This document shows, in pieces, positions 43,461 to 52,620 of a DNA stretch of 64,000 nucleotides. The DNA is taken from assembly GCA_030433805.1 (NCBI GenBank), contig JARUXA010000013.1, positions 88,343 through 152,342 of the forward strand, written 5' to 3'. This stretch comes from Sphingomonas sp. PsM26 (lineage in GTDB: Bacteria; Pseudomonadota; Alphaproteobacteria; Sphingomonadales; Sphingomonadaceae). The translations under genes were made by a program, and so were the position numbers. Each line of letters opens with the position of its first letter. Within the stretch, counting starts at the first letter, position 1. Below the pieces are notes generated by a model. The model saw only the letters and a program-made list of their open reading frames with translations. It was not told where the DNA came from and made no database searches.

Positions 43461-46127
43461 GTGACAGACGAGAAAACGCCGCGTAGCTGGGCGATTACCC
43501 GGCGGGCGCTGCTCAGCAGCGGTGCGGGCGCGGCGATCGTGGCGAGTGGCGTGGTGCAGGCCGCGACGCGGAGCGTTGCCGCGGATTTCGTGATCTCCTC
43601 TGGGAAACTGGCGATTACCGTCGCGGCACTCAGCGATCGCGCGTTCCGCGTCCGCGCTGCGCCCGTTGGAGCGCTTCCCGCAGCGCCCAGCGAAATGCTC
43701 GCGCCTATCGCGAAACCGCCCATCCCCACACGCTCGCGCGAAGGCGGCCAAACGCGGCTGACGCTCCCGCACGCGCAATGCGTGTGGGACGATGCGACGG
43801 GATGCCTGTCGTTCCATGACGGAGCGGGCAAGCTGCTCCTCAGCGAAGCGCCCGGATCGCGCCACGTCGCGTCATCGACGATCGGAGCCGAGCCGACCCT
43901 TGCGGTAACGCAAGGCTTCACCAGCCCAACCGACGAACGTCTCTACGGCACCGGCTGCTTTCAGGACGGCCATCTCGATATCCGGGGTCTGCCGCGCCGG
44001 CTGACCCAGGTGAATACGCAGATCAGCCAGCCGTTCGTGCTGTCGAGCAAGGGCTATGGTCTACTATGGCACAATCCCGGCATGGCAGAGCTGAACCGGC
44101 CGGACCGCCCGATCACGTTGGTCCGACAGGCGGCAGCAGGCACCGCGCGCATGGCCGATGTCACCACGTCCACCGGCAATGCCCGGGTCCAGCGCCGCGA
44201 TGCCGAATTTATCGGGAAGTTTACGGTCCCGCGGGATGGCCGCTATGCGTTCCTGCTCGATCTCGGTCGCAAGATGTCTTCGCGCCATTATGTGGAGGTC
44301 GACGGCAAGCCAATGACGGACCTCACCAATCTCTGGCTGCCACCGACTGCCAGCTTCATTGGCGCGCTTGCCGCGGGAGAGCACAGCGTGCTGGTGCGAG
44401 CGAGCGACGAGGACGTACCGGTGCTCACCTTCGCTCCGGTAGACGATCGCACGACCTGGTCATCGCCCGTATCCGAGGGCATCGACTATGTCGTGATTGC
44501 CGGACCTACGGCGGCGGACGTCATGGCGGGCTATCACGCCGTGCTGGGCCCGCAGCCGATGATGCCGCTGTGGGCGCTCGGCTACATTCATTGCCGCGAG
44601 CGGTTTCACTCGTCAGCCGAGATACTGGCGACGGCGCGCGAATTCCGCGCCCGCAAGCTTCCTTGCGACATGATGGTGCAGGATTGGCAATATTGGGGAA
44701 AGTATGGCTGGAACGCCATGCGTTTCGACGAGGATCATTATCCGGACCCCGCAGCACTGGTCCGCGATCTGCATGCGACGGACATGCGCCTGATGCTGTC
44801 GGTCTGGTCCAAGGTCGGCAGGGAAACCGAACTGGGCAAGGATGTCGCAGCCAAGGGCTTCTACATTCCCGGGACCGAATGGATCGATTTCTTCAATCCC
44901 GTCGCTGCGCGCTTCTATGCCCGGCAGCAGACCCAAAAGCTCGGCTCCCTTGGCATCGATGCCTGGTGGCAGGACGCGACCGAGCCCGAGAATGACGATC
45001 TGGCCGGACGGCCGATTTATGCGGCACCGGGCAAGACCCAGCCGGGCGAGAAACGCCGTAACCTCTACCCGCTGCAAGTCAGCCGTACGGTCTATGAGGC
45101 GCAGCGGCGGGCCTATCCCGACAAGCGCGTCATGATCCTTACCCGATCGGCCGCCCCCGGTCAGCAGCGTTACGGCGCGGCGACATGGTCGGGCGACATC
45201 GGTCACGATTGGGAGACACTCAAACGCCAGATCCCCGCCGGACTCAACATGGCAGCAGCAGGCCAGTCCTGGTGGACCGTCGACGCAGGCGGCTTCTTTC
45301 GGCCGGGGGAGGGGCAATATACGGACCCTGCCTATCGGGAACGGTTCCTGCGCTGGTTCCAGTTCGCAACCTTCCTGCCGTTGACACGCGTCCATGGTTA
45401 CATGACCGATACCGAGTTCTGGCGATATGGTGAGACGGTGGAGCGTGTCGCGCGCTTCTACCTCGAACTCCGCTATCGCTTGCTGCCCTACACCTACGCT
45501 TTGGCAGCAGAAGCTTCGGCGGCCGGAATGCCGTTGATCCGGCCGCTAGTGTTCGACTTCCCCAACGATCCGGAAGCCCTGGATCAGGTTCACGCTTATA
45601 TGTTCGGCAGCGCCCTTCATGTCGCGCCGGTGCTGGCCGCCGACGTGAAGACCTGGGACGTATATCTGCCGATTTCAGAGGGGGGCTGGTACGATTTCTG
45701 GACCGGCGAGCATCGACGGGGCGGGCGGACGCACAGCGTTCCGGTGGCGCTGGACCGTATTCCGCTGCACGTGCGGGCAGGTAGCATCCTGCCGCTGGGA
45801 CCGGTCGGTCAGTCGACCGCAGGGCTGCTCGGTGGCGCGCTCGATCTTCTGGTGTACCCGGGTCGGGACGGCACCGCCTCGTTGTACGAGGATGACGGGC
45901 TATCCTATCACTACGAGCAAGGCGCGGCGGCGCACACGACCCTGAAATGGGAGCAGGCAGCAGGCTTGCTTACGTTCGGCTCGCGGCGAGGGACGTATCC
46001 CGGCATGCCTAATAGTCGAGCGATCCACGTTCACTTGATGCGTCCGGGGAGCTCCGCGCTGTCCGAAACTGCGGGTGCGGCGGTGCAGTATGACGGGCGC
46101 GCCAAGACGCTAACCGTGAGGACTTAG
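43461..46127 (+). CDS. Tat-exported GH31 with PA14-like insert
   Basis: This 888-aa enzyme starts at GTG, with GGGAGG 4 nt upstream. The leader ITRRALLSSGAGAAIVASG is twin-arginine type. An N-terminal beta-sandwich (ERLYGTGCFQDGHLDI) is interrupted by a PA14-like insert of about 100 residues (EFIGKFTVPRDGRYAFLLDL), as in periplasmic alpha-xylosidases. In the barrel, D505 in WWQDATEPE is the nucleophile and D579 in WSGDIGHDW the acid/base. The Tat leader puts it in the periplasm, in contrast to the cytoplasmic GH31 at the start of the locus. Activity on alpha-xylosyl side chains is the likely role (inference). Confidence 0.9.
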   Translation: MTDEKTPRSWAITRRALLSSGAGAAIVASGVVQAATRSVAADFVISSGKLAITVAALSDRAFRVRAAPVGALPAAPSEMLAPIAKPPIPTRSREGGQTRLTLPHAQCVWDDATGCLSFHDGAGKLLLSEAPGSRHVASSTIGAEPTLAVTQGFTSPTDERLYGTGCFQDGHLDIRGLPRRLTQVNTQISQPFVLSSKGYGLLWHNPGMAELNRPDRPITLVRQAAAGTARMADVTTSTGNARVQRRDAEFIGKFTVPRDGRYAFLLDLGRKMSSRHYVEVDGKPMTDLTNLWLPPTASFIGALAAGEHSVLVRASDEDVPVLTFAPVDDRTTWSSPVSEGIDYVVIAGPTAADVMAGYHAVLGPQPMMPLWALGYIHCRERFHSSAEILATAREFRARKLPCDMMVQDWQYWGKYGWNAMRFDEDHYPDPAALVRDLHATDMRLMLSVWSKVGRETELGKDVAAKGFYIPGTEWIDFFNPVAARFYARQQTQKLGSLGIDAWWQDATEPENDDLAGRPIYAAPGKTQPGEKRRNLYPLQVSRTVYEAQRRAYPDKRVMILTRSAAPGQQRYGAATWSGDIGHDWETLKRQIPAGLNMAAAGQSWWTVDAGGFFRPGEGQYTDPAYRERFLRWFQFATFLPLTRVHGYMTDTEFWRYGETVERVARFYLELRYRLLPYTYALAAEASAAGMPLIRPLVFDFPNDPEALDQVHAYMFGSALHVAPVLAADVKTWDVYLPISEGGWYDFWTGEHRRGGRTHSVPVALDRIPLHVRAGSILPLGPVGQSTAGLLGGALDLLVYPGRDGTASLYEDDGLSYHYEQGAAAHTTLKWEQAAGLLTFGSRRGTYPGMPNSRAIHVHLMRPGSSALSETAGAAVQYDGRAKTLTVRT

Positions 46128-46415
46128 TTTCCGATATCCCTGGTTCATCGAATTTATGACGCGACGAGTACCGGTTGGACCGGTCTGTTGTTGAAAAGGT
46201 CCGCCGTCTCTTACTGCCTCGCCTCCGCCTTCTGGTCGACTGTTAAAGACCAAAGCGTCTCGCCATGCCGCTCGTTAATGCGGAAGCCGAGCTGGAGCGA
46301 ACCCGAATATAAGTGTTCCGTGCATTCAACCGTCACGGTAGCAGCGGATCAAAAAGCAAATTATTTGCATGGATTGATCAGCCTGAAGTATCGATCCGAT
46401 GCAAGGAGAGACACG

Positions 46416-47327
46416 ATGCCGCGGACCCCAAGCCTTTCCAGTTTGCGGCTGTTCCTGCAGGTCGCGCAAACGTGCAGCTTCAGCGAGACCGCGCGGCTCG
46501 CCAACCTCTCCCAGCCAGCACTCAGCCGGACGATCAAGTTGCTGGAGGAAGACCTGGGCGTGCGTCTGTTCGACCGCAATTCGCGTAACGTCGCGCTGAC
46601 AGCGGCGGGTGCCGCGCTGATGCCGACGGTGGAGCGGCTTGCAGGTGATTTCGACCTCGCGTTCCAGGAATTGCGTCAGACGTTCGCGGGTCAGCGCGGG
46701 CGCGTCATCGTCGGCGCGCTGCCGTCCGCCGCCGCGCATGTGCTGCCCGCGATCATCGCCGGGTTTCGGCAGAGCCATCCGCACGTCGAGATCATCCTGC
46801 GGGACAATCTGTCGGGGGCGTTATACCAACAGATGATCGACCGGATGATCGACTTCGCGATCACCACGCCCCCCGATATCGACAACGGGTTCCGGTTCGA
46901 TCCGCTGATGGACGACGTATGCGTTCTGGTGTGCCGGCATGAAGATGCCGCCGCCTTGCCTGCGCCTGTCGCCTGGAGCGTGTTCAGCGATCATCCGTTC
47001 ATTGCGATGGCGCCGCGCAGCAGCGTGCGTCTGTTGACGGACACCGCCTTTGCCAAGACCGATCTGGCGGTTCGCCCGCTGTATGAGTGCGCGCAACTCG
47101 CCACGGTTGGCGGCTTGGTGTCGGCAGGATTGGGGATCACGCTGCTGCCCAAGTCGACCTTGCCGCTTCTGGGCGTGGCGGGCGACGTCGCATGGTGCAC
47201 GATGGCGCCGCCCCGCATCTCACGTGCGATCGGGGTGGCGCGACTGGACAAGCGTACCCTGTCTCCGGCGGCGGCTGCTTTCCTGGACGCGGTGATGGCG
47301 AACGCGACAACCGATGCACGTAGCTGA
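46416..47327 (+). CDS. LysR-family transcriptional regulator
   Basis: This 303-aa regulator starts at ATG 46416, with AAGGAG 8 nt upstream. It has the winged helix-turn-helix (LRLFLQVAQTCSFSETARLA, LSQPALSRTIKLLEEDLG, VRLFDR) and the periplasmic-binding-like effector domain (GRVIVGALPSAAAHVLPAII; LVSAGLGITLLPKSTLP). It is co-oriented with and 94 bp upstream of the CitMHS-AtuA operon, which it probably controls; the gap contains A/T-rich inverted stretches such as TATCAGATA. Confidence 0.93.
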   Translation: MPRTPSLSSLRLFLQVAQTCSFSETARLANLSQPALSRTIKLLEEDLGVRLFDRNSRNVALTAAGAALMPTVERLAGDFDLAFQELRQTFAGQRGRVIVGALPSAAAHVLPAIIAGFRQSHPHVEIILRDNLSGALYQQMIDRMIDFAITTPPDIDNGFRFDPLMDDVCVLVCRHEDAAALPAPVAWSVFSDHPFIAMAPRSSVRLLTDTAFAKTDLAVRPLYECAQLATVGGLVSAGLGITLLPKSTLPLLGVAGDVAWCTMAPPRISRAIGVARLDKRTLSPAAAAFLDAVMANATTDARS

Positions 47328-47421
47328 TCGATCTATCAGATAAGTCTAATTGCTGGATAAATCTTGTGCGGGCATGGTGCCGGCAAGCACAAACAGACCG
47401 ACGGACAGACAGGAGGGGATC

Positions 47422-48732
47422 ATGCTGGCTATCGTCGCCGCCGCGACCATTCTGTCGTTGCTTGCCGTCATTCTGTCCAATCGCGTTTCGCCGCTCGCCG
47501 CGCTGATCCTCATTCCCATTCTGGGGGCGATCGCGGCGGGGATGGCGCCCGGCATTCCCGGCTATATCGTCGCGGGACTGACCAAGATAGCGCCCGTCGC
47601 CGGGATGTTCGTCTTCGCAATCCTGTTCTTCGGGATCATGACAGACGCGGGGCTGCTCGCGCCCCTGGTCAACGGCGTGTTGCGGCTGGTCGGCGAGCGT
47701 CCGTCGCGGATCACGCTTGGCACGGCGGCGCTGGCATTGCTGATCCATCTCGACGGCTCGGGAGCGGTCTGCTTCCTCATCACCATCCCCGCGCTGCGCC
47801 CGCTGTACGACCGGCTCGGCATGGACCGGCGCGTGCTGGCGTGTACCGCGTCGATGGCGGCGGGCGTGAATTTCCTGCCGTGGACCGGGCCGACACTCCG
47901 CGCAGGCGCTGCGCTGAAGCTCCCGATCTCGACGATCTTTACCCCGATGATCGGCGTGCAACTGGTCGGCCTCAGTTTCGTCTTCGCCGCCTCGTGGTGG
48001 CTGGGCATTCGCGAGGAACGGCGGCTCGCGGTGGAGCGGCGGAGCCCGGCCTCGGGTGATCGTCCGGCGGCCGCAACGGCCGTGCCGAGCGCCGCCGAAC
48101 AGGCGCTGCGGCGCCCGCGGCTGTACTGGGTCAACGTGCTGATCACGCTGGTCGTCGTCGTGACGATGGTGGCAGGGCTGATGGAGCCGGTGGTGGTGTT
48201 CATGGCCGGCACCGCGCTGGCGTTGATCCTCAATTATCCGACGGCGGCGGAGCAGCGCGAACGCATCGACGCGCATGCCCGCGCCGCCTTGATGATGGCA
48301 GGAATCCTGTTTGCGGCGGGCGCCTTTACCGGAATCATGGCGGGGTCGGGGATGATCAAGGCGCTGGCGCAGGCGTCGGTCGCGCATGTCCCCGACGCGA
48401 TCGGGCCGCGCATTCCGGTGCTGCTCGGGTTCCTGTCAATGCCGCTCAGCTTGCTGTTCGATCCGGACAGCTTCTATTTTGGCGTACTGCCGGTCATCGC
48501 CGAAGTGGCGGGGCATTTCGGTGTTCCGGCGGTGCAGGTCGCACAGGCCGCGCTGCTCGGCCAGATGACGACGGGCTTTCCGGTCAGCCCGCTCACCCCG
48601 GCGACCTTCCTGGTGGCGGGGCTGAGCGGGATCGAACTCGGCGCGCATCAGCGGTTCTCCATTCCATGGCTGTTTGCCGCTTCGGTGGTGATGACGATCG
48701 CCGCTCTTCTGTTCGGAATCTTTGCCTTATGA
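47422..48732 (+). CDS. CitMHS-family organic acid transporter
   Basis: This 436-aa inner-membrane protein has about 11-12 helices and the CitMHS blocks: AILFFGIMTDAGLLAPLV, LIHLDGSGAVCFLITIPALR, MAAGVNFLPWTGPTLRA, GQMTTGFPVSPLTPATFL. GGAGGGG precedes ATG 47422. The family moves citrate-metal complexes or related carboxylates with protons. The start codon of AtuA overlaps its stop (ATGA), so the pair is translationally coupled. The carried acid is probably the substrate of the AtuA pathway (inference). Confidence 0.93.
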   Translation: MLAIVAAATILSLLAVILSNRVSPLAALILIPILGAIAAGMAPGIPGYIVAGLTKIAPVAGMFVFAILFFGIMTDAGLLAPLVNGVLRLVGERPSRITLGTAALALLIHLDGSGAVCFLITIPALRPLYDRLGMDRRVLACTASMAAGVNFLPWTGPTLRAGAALKLPISTIFTPMIGVQLVGLSFVFAASWWLGIREERRLAVERRSPASGDRPAAATAVPSAAEQALRRPRLYWVNVLITLVVVVTMVAGLMEPVVVFMAGTALALILNYPTAAEQRERIDAHARAALMMAGILFAAGAFTGIMAGSGMIKALAQASVAHVPDAIGPRIPVLLGFLSMPLSLLFDPDSFYFGVLPVIAEVAGHFGVPAVQVAQAALLGQMTTGFPVSPLTPATFLVAGLSGIELGAHQRFSIPWLFAASVVMTIAALLFGIFAL

Positions 48733-50072
48733 CCGGCCGAACCATCCGTATCGGGGCGGGCGCAGGATTTTCGGGCGACCGGATCGAACCGGCGCTCGAA
48801 CTGGTCGAGCACGGTGCGCTCGATTACCTCGCGTTCGAATGCCTCGCCGAACGGACGATCGCGCTGGCGCAGGCGGCGCGGCGAGTCGATCCCGAGGTCG
48901 GGTTCGACCCGCTGCTGGAAAGCCGGATGCGCGCGGTGCTGCCGGCGGCGCGCGCGCGTGGGGTCAGGATCGTCACCAACATGGGGGCGGCCAACCCGTT
49001 GGGCGCGGCGCGGCTCGTCACGCGGATCGCGCGCGAGCTGGGTTTGCACGGGTTGCGGATCGCGGCGGTGCTGGGGGACGACGTGCTCGACATCGTCCGG
49101 TCGGATAGCTTCCCGCTGGTCGACCGCGCGGGGACGAGTCGCGATATCGAGCCGGGGATGGTCTCGGCCAACGCTTACCTTGGCGCGGAGGGGATCGTCG
49201 CGGCGCTTGCCGGAGCGGCGGACGTGGTGATCACGGGGCGGGTCGGCGATCCGGCGTTGTTCCTCGGTCCGCTGATCCACGGCTTCGGCTGGGCGATGGG
49301 CGATTGGGACCGGCTCGGGCGCGGGACGGTGGTCGGGCATTTGCTCGAATGTGCGGGGCAGGTGACGGGGGGCTATTTCGCCGATCCGGGCGTCAAGGAC
49401 GTTCCGGGGCTTGCGCGGCTGGGCTTCCCCTTCGCGGACGTGCGCGAAGACGGGACGGCGGTGCTGGGCAAGGTCGCGGGATCGGGTGGGTGCCTGTCGG
49501 TGGCGACGTGCAAGGAGCAGTTGCTGTACGAAATCCTCGACCCGGCCGCCTATCTACAGGCCGATGTCGTCGCCGATTTCCGGACTGTCGCGTTCGAACA
49601 GCTTGGCGCAGATCGGGTCGCGGTGCGTGGAGGCACCGGCCACCCCCGGCCGGATACGCTCAAGGTGTCGATTGGGTATGAGGATGGCTTCGTCGGCGAG
49701 GGCCAGATTTCCTATGCCGGTCCGGGCGCGGTGGCGCGCGGTCGGCTAGCGCTGGCGATCGTCGAGGAGCGGCTGCGGCTGACCGGCGTGCCGGTCACCG
49801 ATCTGCGGACCGAGCTGATCGGGCTCGACTCGATCGACCGGACCGGTCGGCAGGCCGGAAACGAACCGCGCGAGGTGCGCGCGCGCGTCGCCGGGCGCGC
49901 GCCGACCCGCGCCGCCGCCGAACGGATCGGCGCCGAGGTCGAGGCCTTGTACACCAACGGGCCGTTTGGCGGCGGGGGCGCGGTCGCGGCGGTGCGCGAC
50001 GTGCTCGCGGTCGCGTCCACGCTGATCGACCGTGCGCGGGTGTCGCCGACCGTTCACTACGAGGTGGCGTGA
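48729..50072 (+). CDS. AtuA family protein (acyclic terpene utilisation)
   Basis: This 447-aa protein matches the AtuA/DUF1446 family: IRIGAGAGFSGDRIEPALEL, YLAFECLAERTIALAQ, RIVTNMGAANPLGAA, VVITGRVGDPALFLGP, GHLLECAGQVTGGYF and TLKVSIGYEDGFVGEGQISY. AtuA is needed for citronellol/geranyl catabolism in Pseudomonas, but its biochemical step is unclear and the family also occurs in other acid degradation operons. No geranyl-CoA carboxylase genes are nearby, so the pathway may differ here. It is coupled upstream to CitMHS and followed after 1 nt by its small partner. Confidence 0.9.
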   Translation: MTGRTIRIGAGAGFSGDRIEPALELVEHGALDYLAFECLAERTIALAQAARRVDPEVGFDPLLESRMRAVLPAARARGVRIVTNMGAANPLGAARLVTRIARELGLHGLRIAAVLGDDVLDIVRSDSFPLVDRAGTSRDIEPGMVSANAYLGAEGIVAALAGAADVVITGRVGDPALFLGPLIHGFGWAMGDWDRLGRGTVVGHLLECAGQVTGGYFADPGVKDVPGLARLGFPFADVREDGTAVLGKVAGSGGCLSVATCKEQLLYEILDPAAYLQADVVADFRTVAFEQLGADRVAVRGGTGHPRPDTLKVSIGYEDGFVGEGQISYAGPGAVARGRLALAIVEERLRLTGVPVTDLRTELIGLDSIDRTGRQAGNEPREVRARVAGRAPTRAAAERIGAEVEALYTNGPFGGGGAVAAVRDVLAVASTLIDRARVSPTVHYEVA

Positions 50073-50073
50073 C

Positions 50074-50382
50074 ATGATCCTCCGCGAGATTGCGCATTTA
50101 AGGACCGGCGACAAAGGCGACATTTCGCAGATCGCGATCTTCGCGCATGCCGCCGAAGACTATGATCTGCTCGTGTGCTGCGTGACCGCCGAACGGATCG
50201 TCGCGCATTTCGCCGACCTGCCGATCCGCGCCATCCGTCGCTATGAGCTGCCCGGGATCGGCGCGCTCAATTTCGTGCTCGAGGGCGCGCTGCGGGGCGG
50301 CGTCACGCGTTCGCTCGCGCTGGATGCGCATGGCAAGACGCTGGGCGCGCAACTGCTCGATCTGGTGATCGACCCATCGTGA
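50074..50382 (+). CDS. AtuA-associated small protein
   Basis: This 102-aa protein begins MILREIAHLRTGDKGDISQI, the signature of the small ferredoxin-fold-like domain found either fused to the C-terminus of AtuA or encoded separately after it. Here it is separate. It also has LPIRAIRRYELPGIGALNFV and ALRGGVTRSLALDAHGK. It likely forms a complex with AtuA. Its stop codon overlaps the GTG that could start the next gene. Confidence 0.85.
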   Translation: MILREIAHLRTGDKGDISQIAIFAHAAEDYDLLVCCVTAERIVAHFADLPIRAIRRYELPGIGALNFVLEGALRGGVTRSLALDAHGKTLGAQLLDLVIDPS

Positions 50383-50393
50383 AAGGTTCGCTC

Positions 50394-52397
50394 ATGCGAC
50401 GGTCCGTGCTTCTTGCCGCCGGTTCCCTGCTGTCCGCCGTGCTGGTCGATCCCGCGCTCGCGCGGCTCGAACGAGTCCAGATCGACAGCGTCACGCCCGC
50501 GCCGCCGCCAGCGAACGCCGGGGCGCTGCGCTACGAGATCGTGCGCGGCGAGTTCTTCGGGTCGCTCGATCCGGCGGACCCGCATAACGGCGTCATTACC
50601 GATATCGCAGGCGCGACCCGCGATGCGCGGGGTCGGGTCGGCTATTCGGCGACCTTCGCGATCGCGCGTCCGATCGACCGGACCAAGGCGAGCGGCGTGC
50701 TGTTCTACGACGTTCCCAACCGGGGCGGCTCGCTGATCGCCGCCGATCCCGATGGGCACGTCCGGGTTATCAGCGGGTGGCAAGGCGACTTGCCCGCCGG
50801 ACCGGACGTCCAGCGCGCGACGGTGCCAGTGGCACACGGAGCGGGTGGGCAGTCGTTGACCGCGCCCGTCCTCGCGCGGTTCGTCGACATGCCGGCGGGC
50901 GCGCGGACGATCGCGATCACCGGCAGTATCGGCAAGCCGACCGCGCGCCCCGTGCCGGTGTCGCTCGACACCAAGCAGGCGCGGTTGTTCCGACAAGGCG
51001 CGGATACCGTCGCCCCGGTCGACATCGCGCCGGGCGATTGGTCGTTCGCGGATTGCGACGCGCAGGCTTTCCCCGGGCGGCCCGATCCGGCGAAGCTATG
51101 CGTGCGCGGCGGGTTCGACCCGGCGTTCGCCTATACGCTGGTATATCAAGGCAAGGATCCGCTGGTGCTGGGGGTAGGGTTCGCCGCGACGCGCGATCTC
51201 GTCGCGTATCTGCGCAGCGGGAAACCCGATGACGTCGGCACGCCCAACCCAACCGGGGCGATCCGCTGGACGGTTGCCAGCGGGACGTCGCAATCGGGCA
51301 ATTTCCTCAAGAGCTTCGTCAATTTGGGGTTCAACGCGGATGAGCGCGGGCACCGCGTGTTCGATGGGGTCAATCCCAACATCGCCGCACGACAAGTTCC
51401 GCTGAACCTGCGCTTCGCGGTCCCGGGCGGGGCGGCGACGCTCTACGAACCCGGCAGCGAAGGAACGCTGTGGTGGGGGCGGTATGACGACGTGGCACGC
51501 GGGCGGGGAACGAGCAGCCTGCTCGACCGGTGCGGCGCGAGCAACACCTGCCCCAAGGTGATCGAGACGTTCGGATCGGCCGAATTCTGGGGCCTGCGGA
51601 TGTCGCCCGGGTTGATCGGCACCGACGCAAAGGCGGACCTGCCGCTGCCGGGCAACGTCCGACGCTACTATTTTCCGAGCGTCACACACGGCGGATCGTA
51701 CAGTGGGGGCTTCCCGACGGCAGGGGACAAGGGGCTGGCGATTTGTGCATTGCCGGGTAATCCCAACCCGTCGATCGACAGCTTGCGCGCGGCGCAGGCG
51801 ATGCTCGTTTCGTGGGTCCGTTCCGGCAAGGCGCCACCGCCGAGCCGCTATCCGACGCTGAAGGCGGGGGATCTGGTGGAGGCCAATGCCGCGGCGATGG
51901 GGTTCCCGTCCTGGCCCGGTGCGCCATCACCCGACGGGAAGCTCAACGTCTTTCTCGATTACGACATGGGCAACGCCTTTCGCTATCATGACATCAGCGG
52001 CGTAATCACGCCCCAGCCGCCGACGGTGCGCGGGACGATCCCGTCGCGCGTCCCGCGCGTCAATGCGGATGGCAACGAGACGTCGGGTGTCCCGTCGGTC
52101 CAGTTGCAGGTTCCGCTCGGCAGCTATCTCGGCTGGAACGTCCAGACGACGGGTTTCGGAAAAAGCGGTGGCTGCGGCTTCTTCGGGGGCTTCGTGCCGT
52201 TCGCGCGGACGAAGGCCGAGCGTCTGGCGGCGCACGATCCGCGACCCTCGCTCGAGGAACGCTATCGCGACCATGCAGGCTTCGTCACGCAAGTCCGCAG
52301 CGTCGTTGCCCGCCAACAGGCCGAGGGCTGGCTGCGCGATGACGATGCCGCGCGGCTGATCGACCAGGCGCAGGCGAGCAAGGTTCTGACGGACTAA
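50394..52397 (+). CDS. Exported alpha/beta hydrolase-domain protein
   Basis: This 667-aa protein has its ATG at 50394 with AAAGG 7 nt upstream and a signal peptide (RRSVLLAAGSLLSAVLVDPA); a GTG at 50379 overlapping the previous stop is an alternative. It matches the large alpha/beta hydrolase-domain family (PF20091-like): ATFAIARPIDRTKASGVLFY, DVPNRGG, DLVAYLRSG, and the nucleophile elbow GTSQSGNFLK (Ser in GxSxSG). Substrates are unknown in general, but these proteins often accompany TonB-dependent receptors and catabolic operons. It probably hydrolyses an ester in the periplasm to release the acid taken up by the CitMHS carrier (inference). Confidence 0.85.
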   Translation: MRRSVLLAAGSLLSAVLVDPALARLERVQIDSVTPAPPPANAGALRYEIVRGEFFGSLDPADPHNGVITDIAGATRDARGRVGYSATFAIARPIDRTKASGVLFYDVPNRGGSLIAADPDGHVRVISGWQGDLPAGPDVQRATVPVAHGAGGQSLTAPVLARFVDMPAGARTIAITGSIGKPTARPVPVSLDTKQARLFRQGADTVAPVDIAPGDWSFADCDAQAFPGRPDPAKLCVRGGFDPAFAYTLVYQGKDPLVLGVGFAATRDLVAYLRSGKPDDVGTPNPTGAIRWTVASGTSQSGNFLKSFVNLGFNADERGHRVFDGVNPNIAARQVPLNLRFAVPGGAATLYEPGSEGTLWWGRYDDVARGRGTSSLLDRCGASNTCPKVIETFGSAEFWGLRMSPGLIGTDAKADLPLPGNVRRYYFPSVTHGGSYSGGFPTAGDKGLAICALPGNPNPSIDSLRAAQAMLVSWVRSGKAPPPSRYPTLKAGDLVEANAAAMGFPSWPGAPSPDGKLNVFLDYDMGNAFRYHDISGVITPQPPTVRGTIPSRVPRVNADGNETSGVPSVQLQVPLGSYLGWNVQTTGFGKSGGCGFFGGFVPFARTKAERLAAHDPRPSLEERYRDHAGFVTQVRSVVARQQAEGWLRDDDAARLIDQAQASKVLTD

Positions 52398-52399
52398 AG

Positions 52400-52426
52400 G
52401 ATCGATCAGTCAAACGGATCGATCAA
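52400..52426 (+). repeat. Short direct repeat of GGATCGATCA
   Basis: GGATCGATCA occurs at 52400-52409 and 52417-52426, directly after the hydrolase stop codon; each copy contains the palindrome GATCGATC. It may be a regulator site for the receptor gene downstream or chance. Confidence 0.4.
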
Positions 52427-52620
52427 TCAGAAGATTGTATTTCCGTTCTCAAACCCGGTGGGTCATTCCATCACCAACAAGAACGTTCCGGTCGCGGAGA
52501 CGTCGAGAGGATGCAAGGCGCTGTCGCTTGCGACCAGCCTGATACACCCGTCACCTTCGGGCTGGCGGCATGATCCTTCACGTCCTTCGCTGTTAGGAAC
52601 GGCAAGAAGGGGAAAGTCTC

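Noticed and set aside
52400..52426. Strong terminator at the end of the hydrolase operon
   Set aside because: GATCGATC palindromes are too short for a stable stem and no T-run follows; only a short direct repeat is supported.
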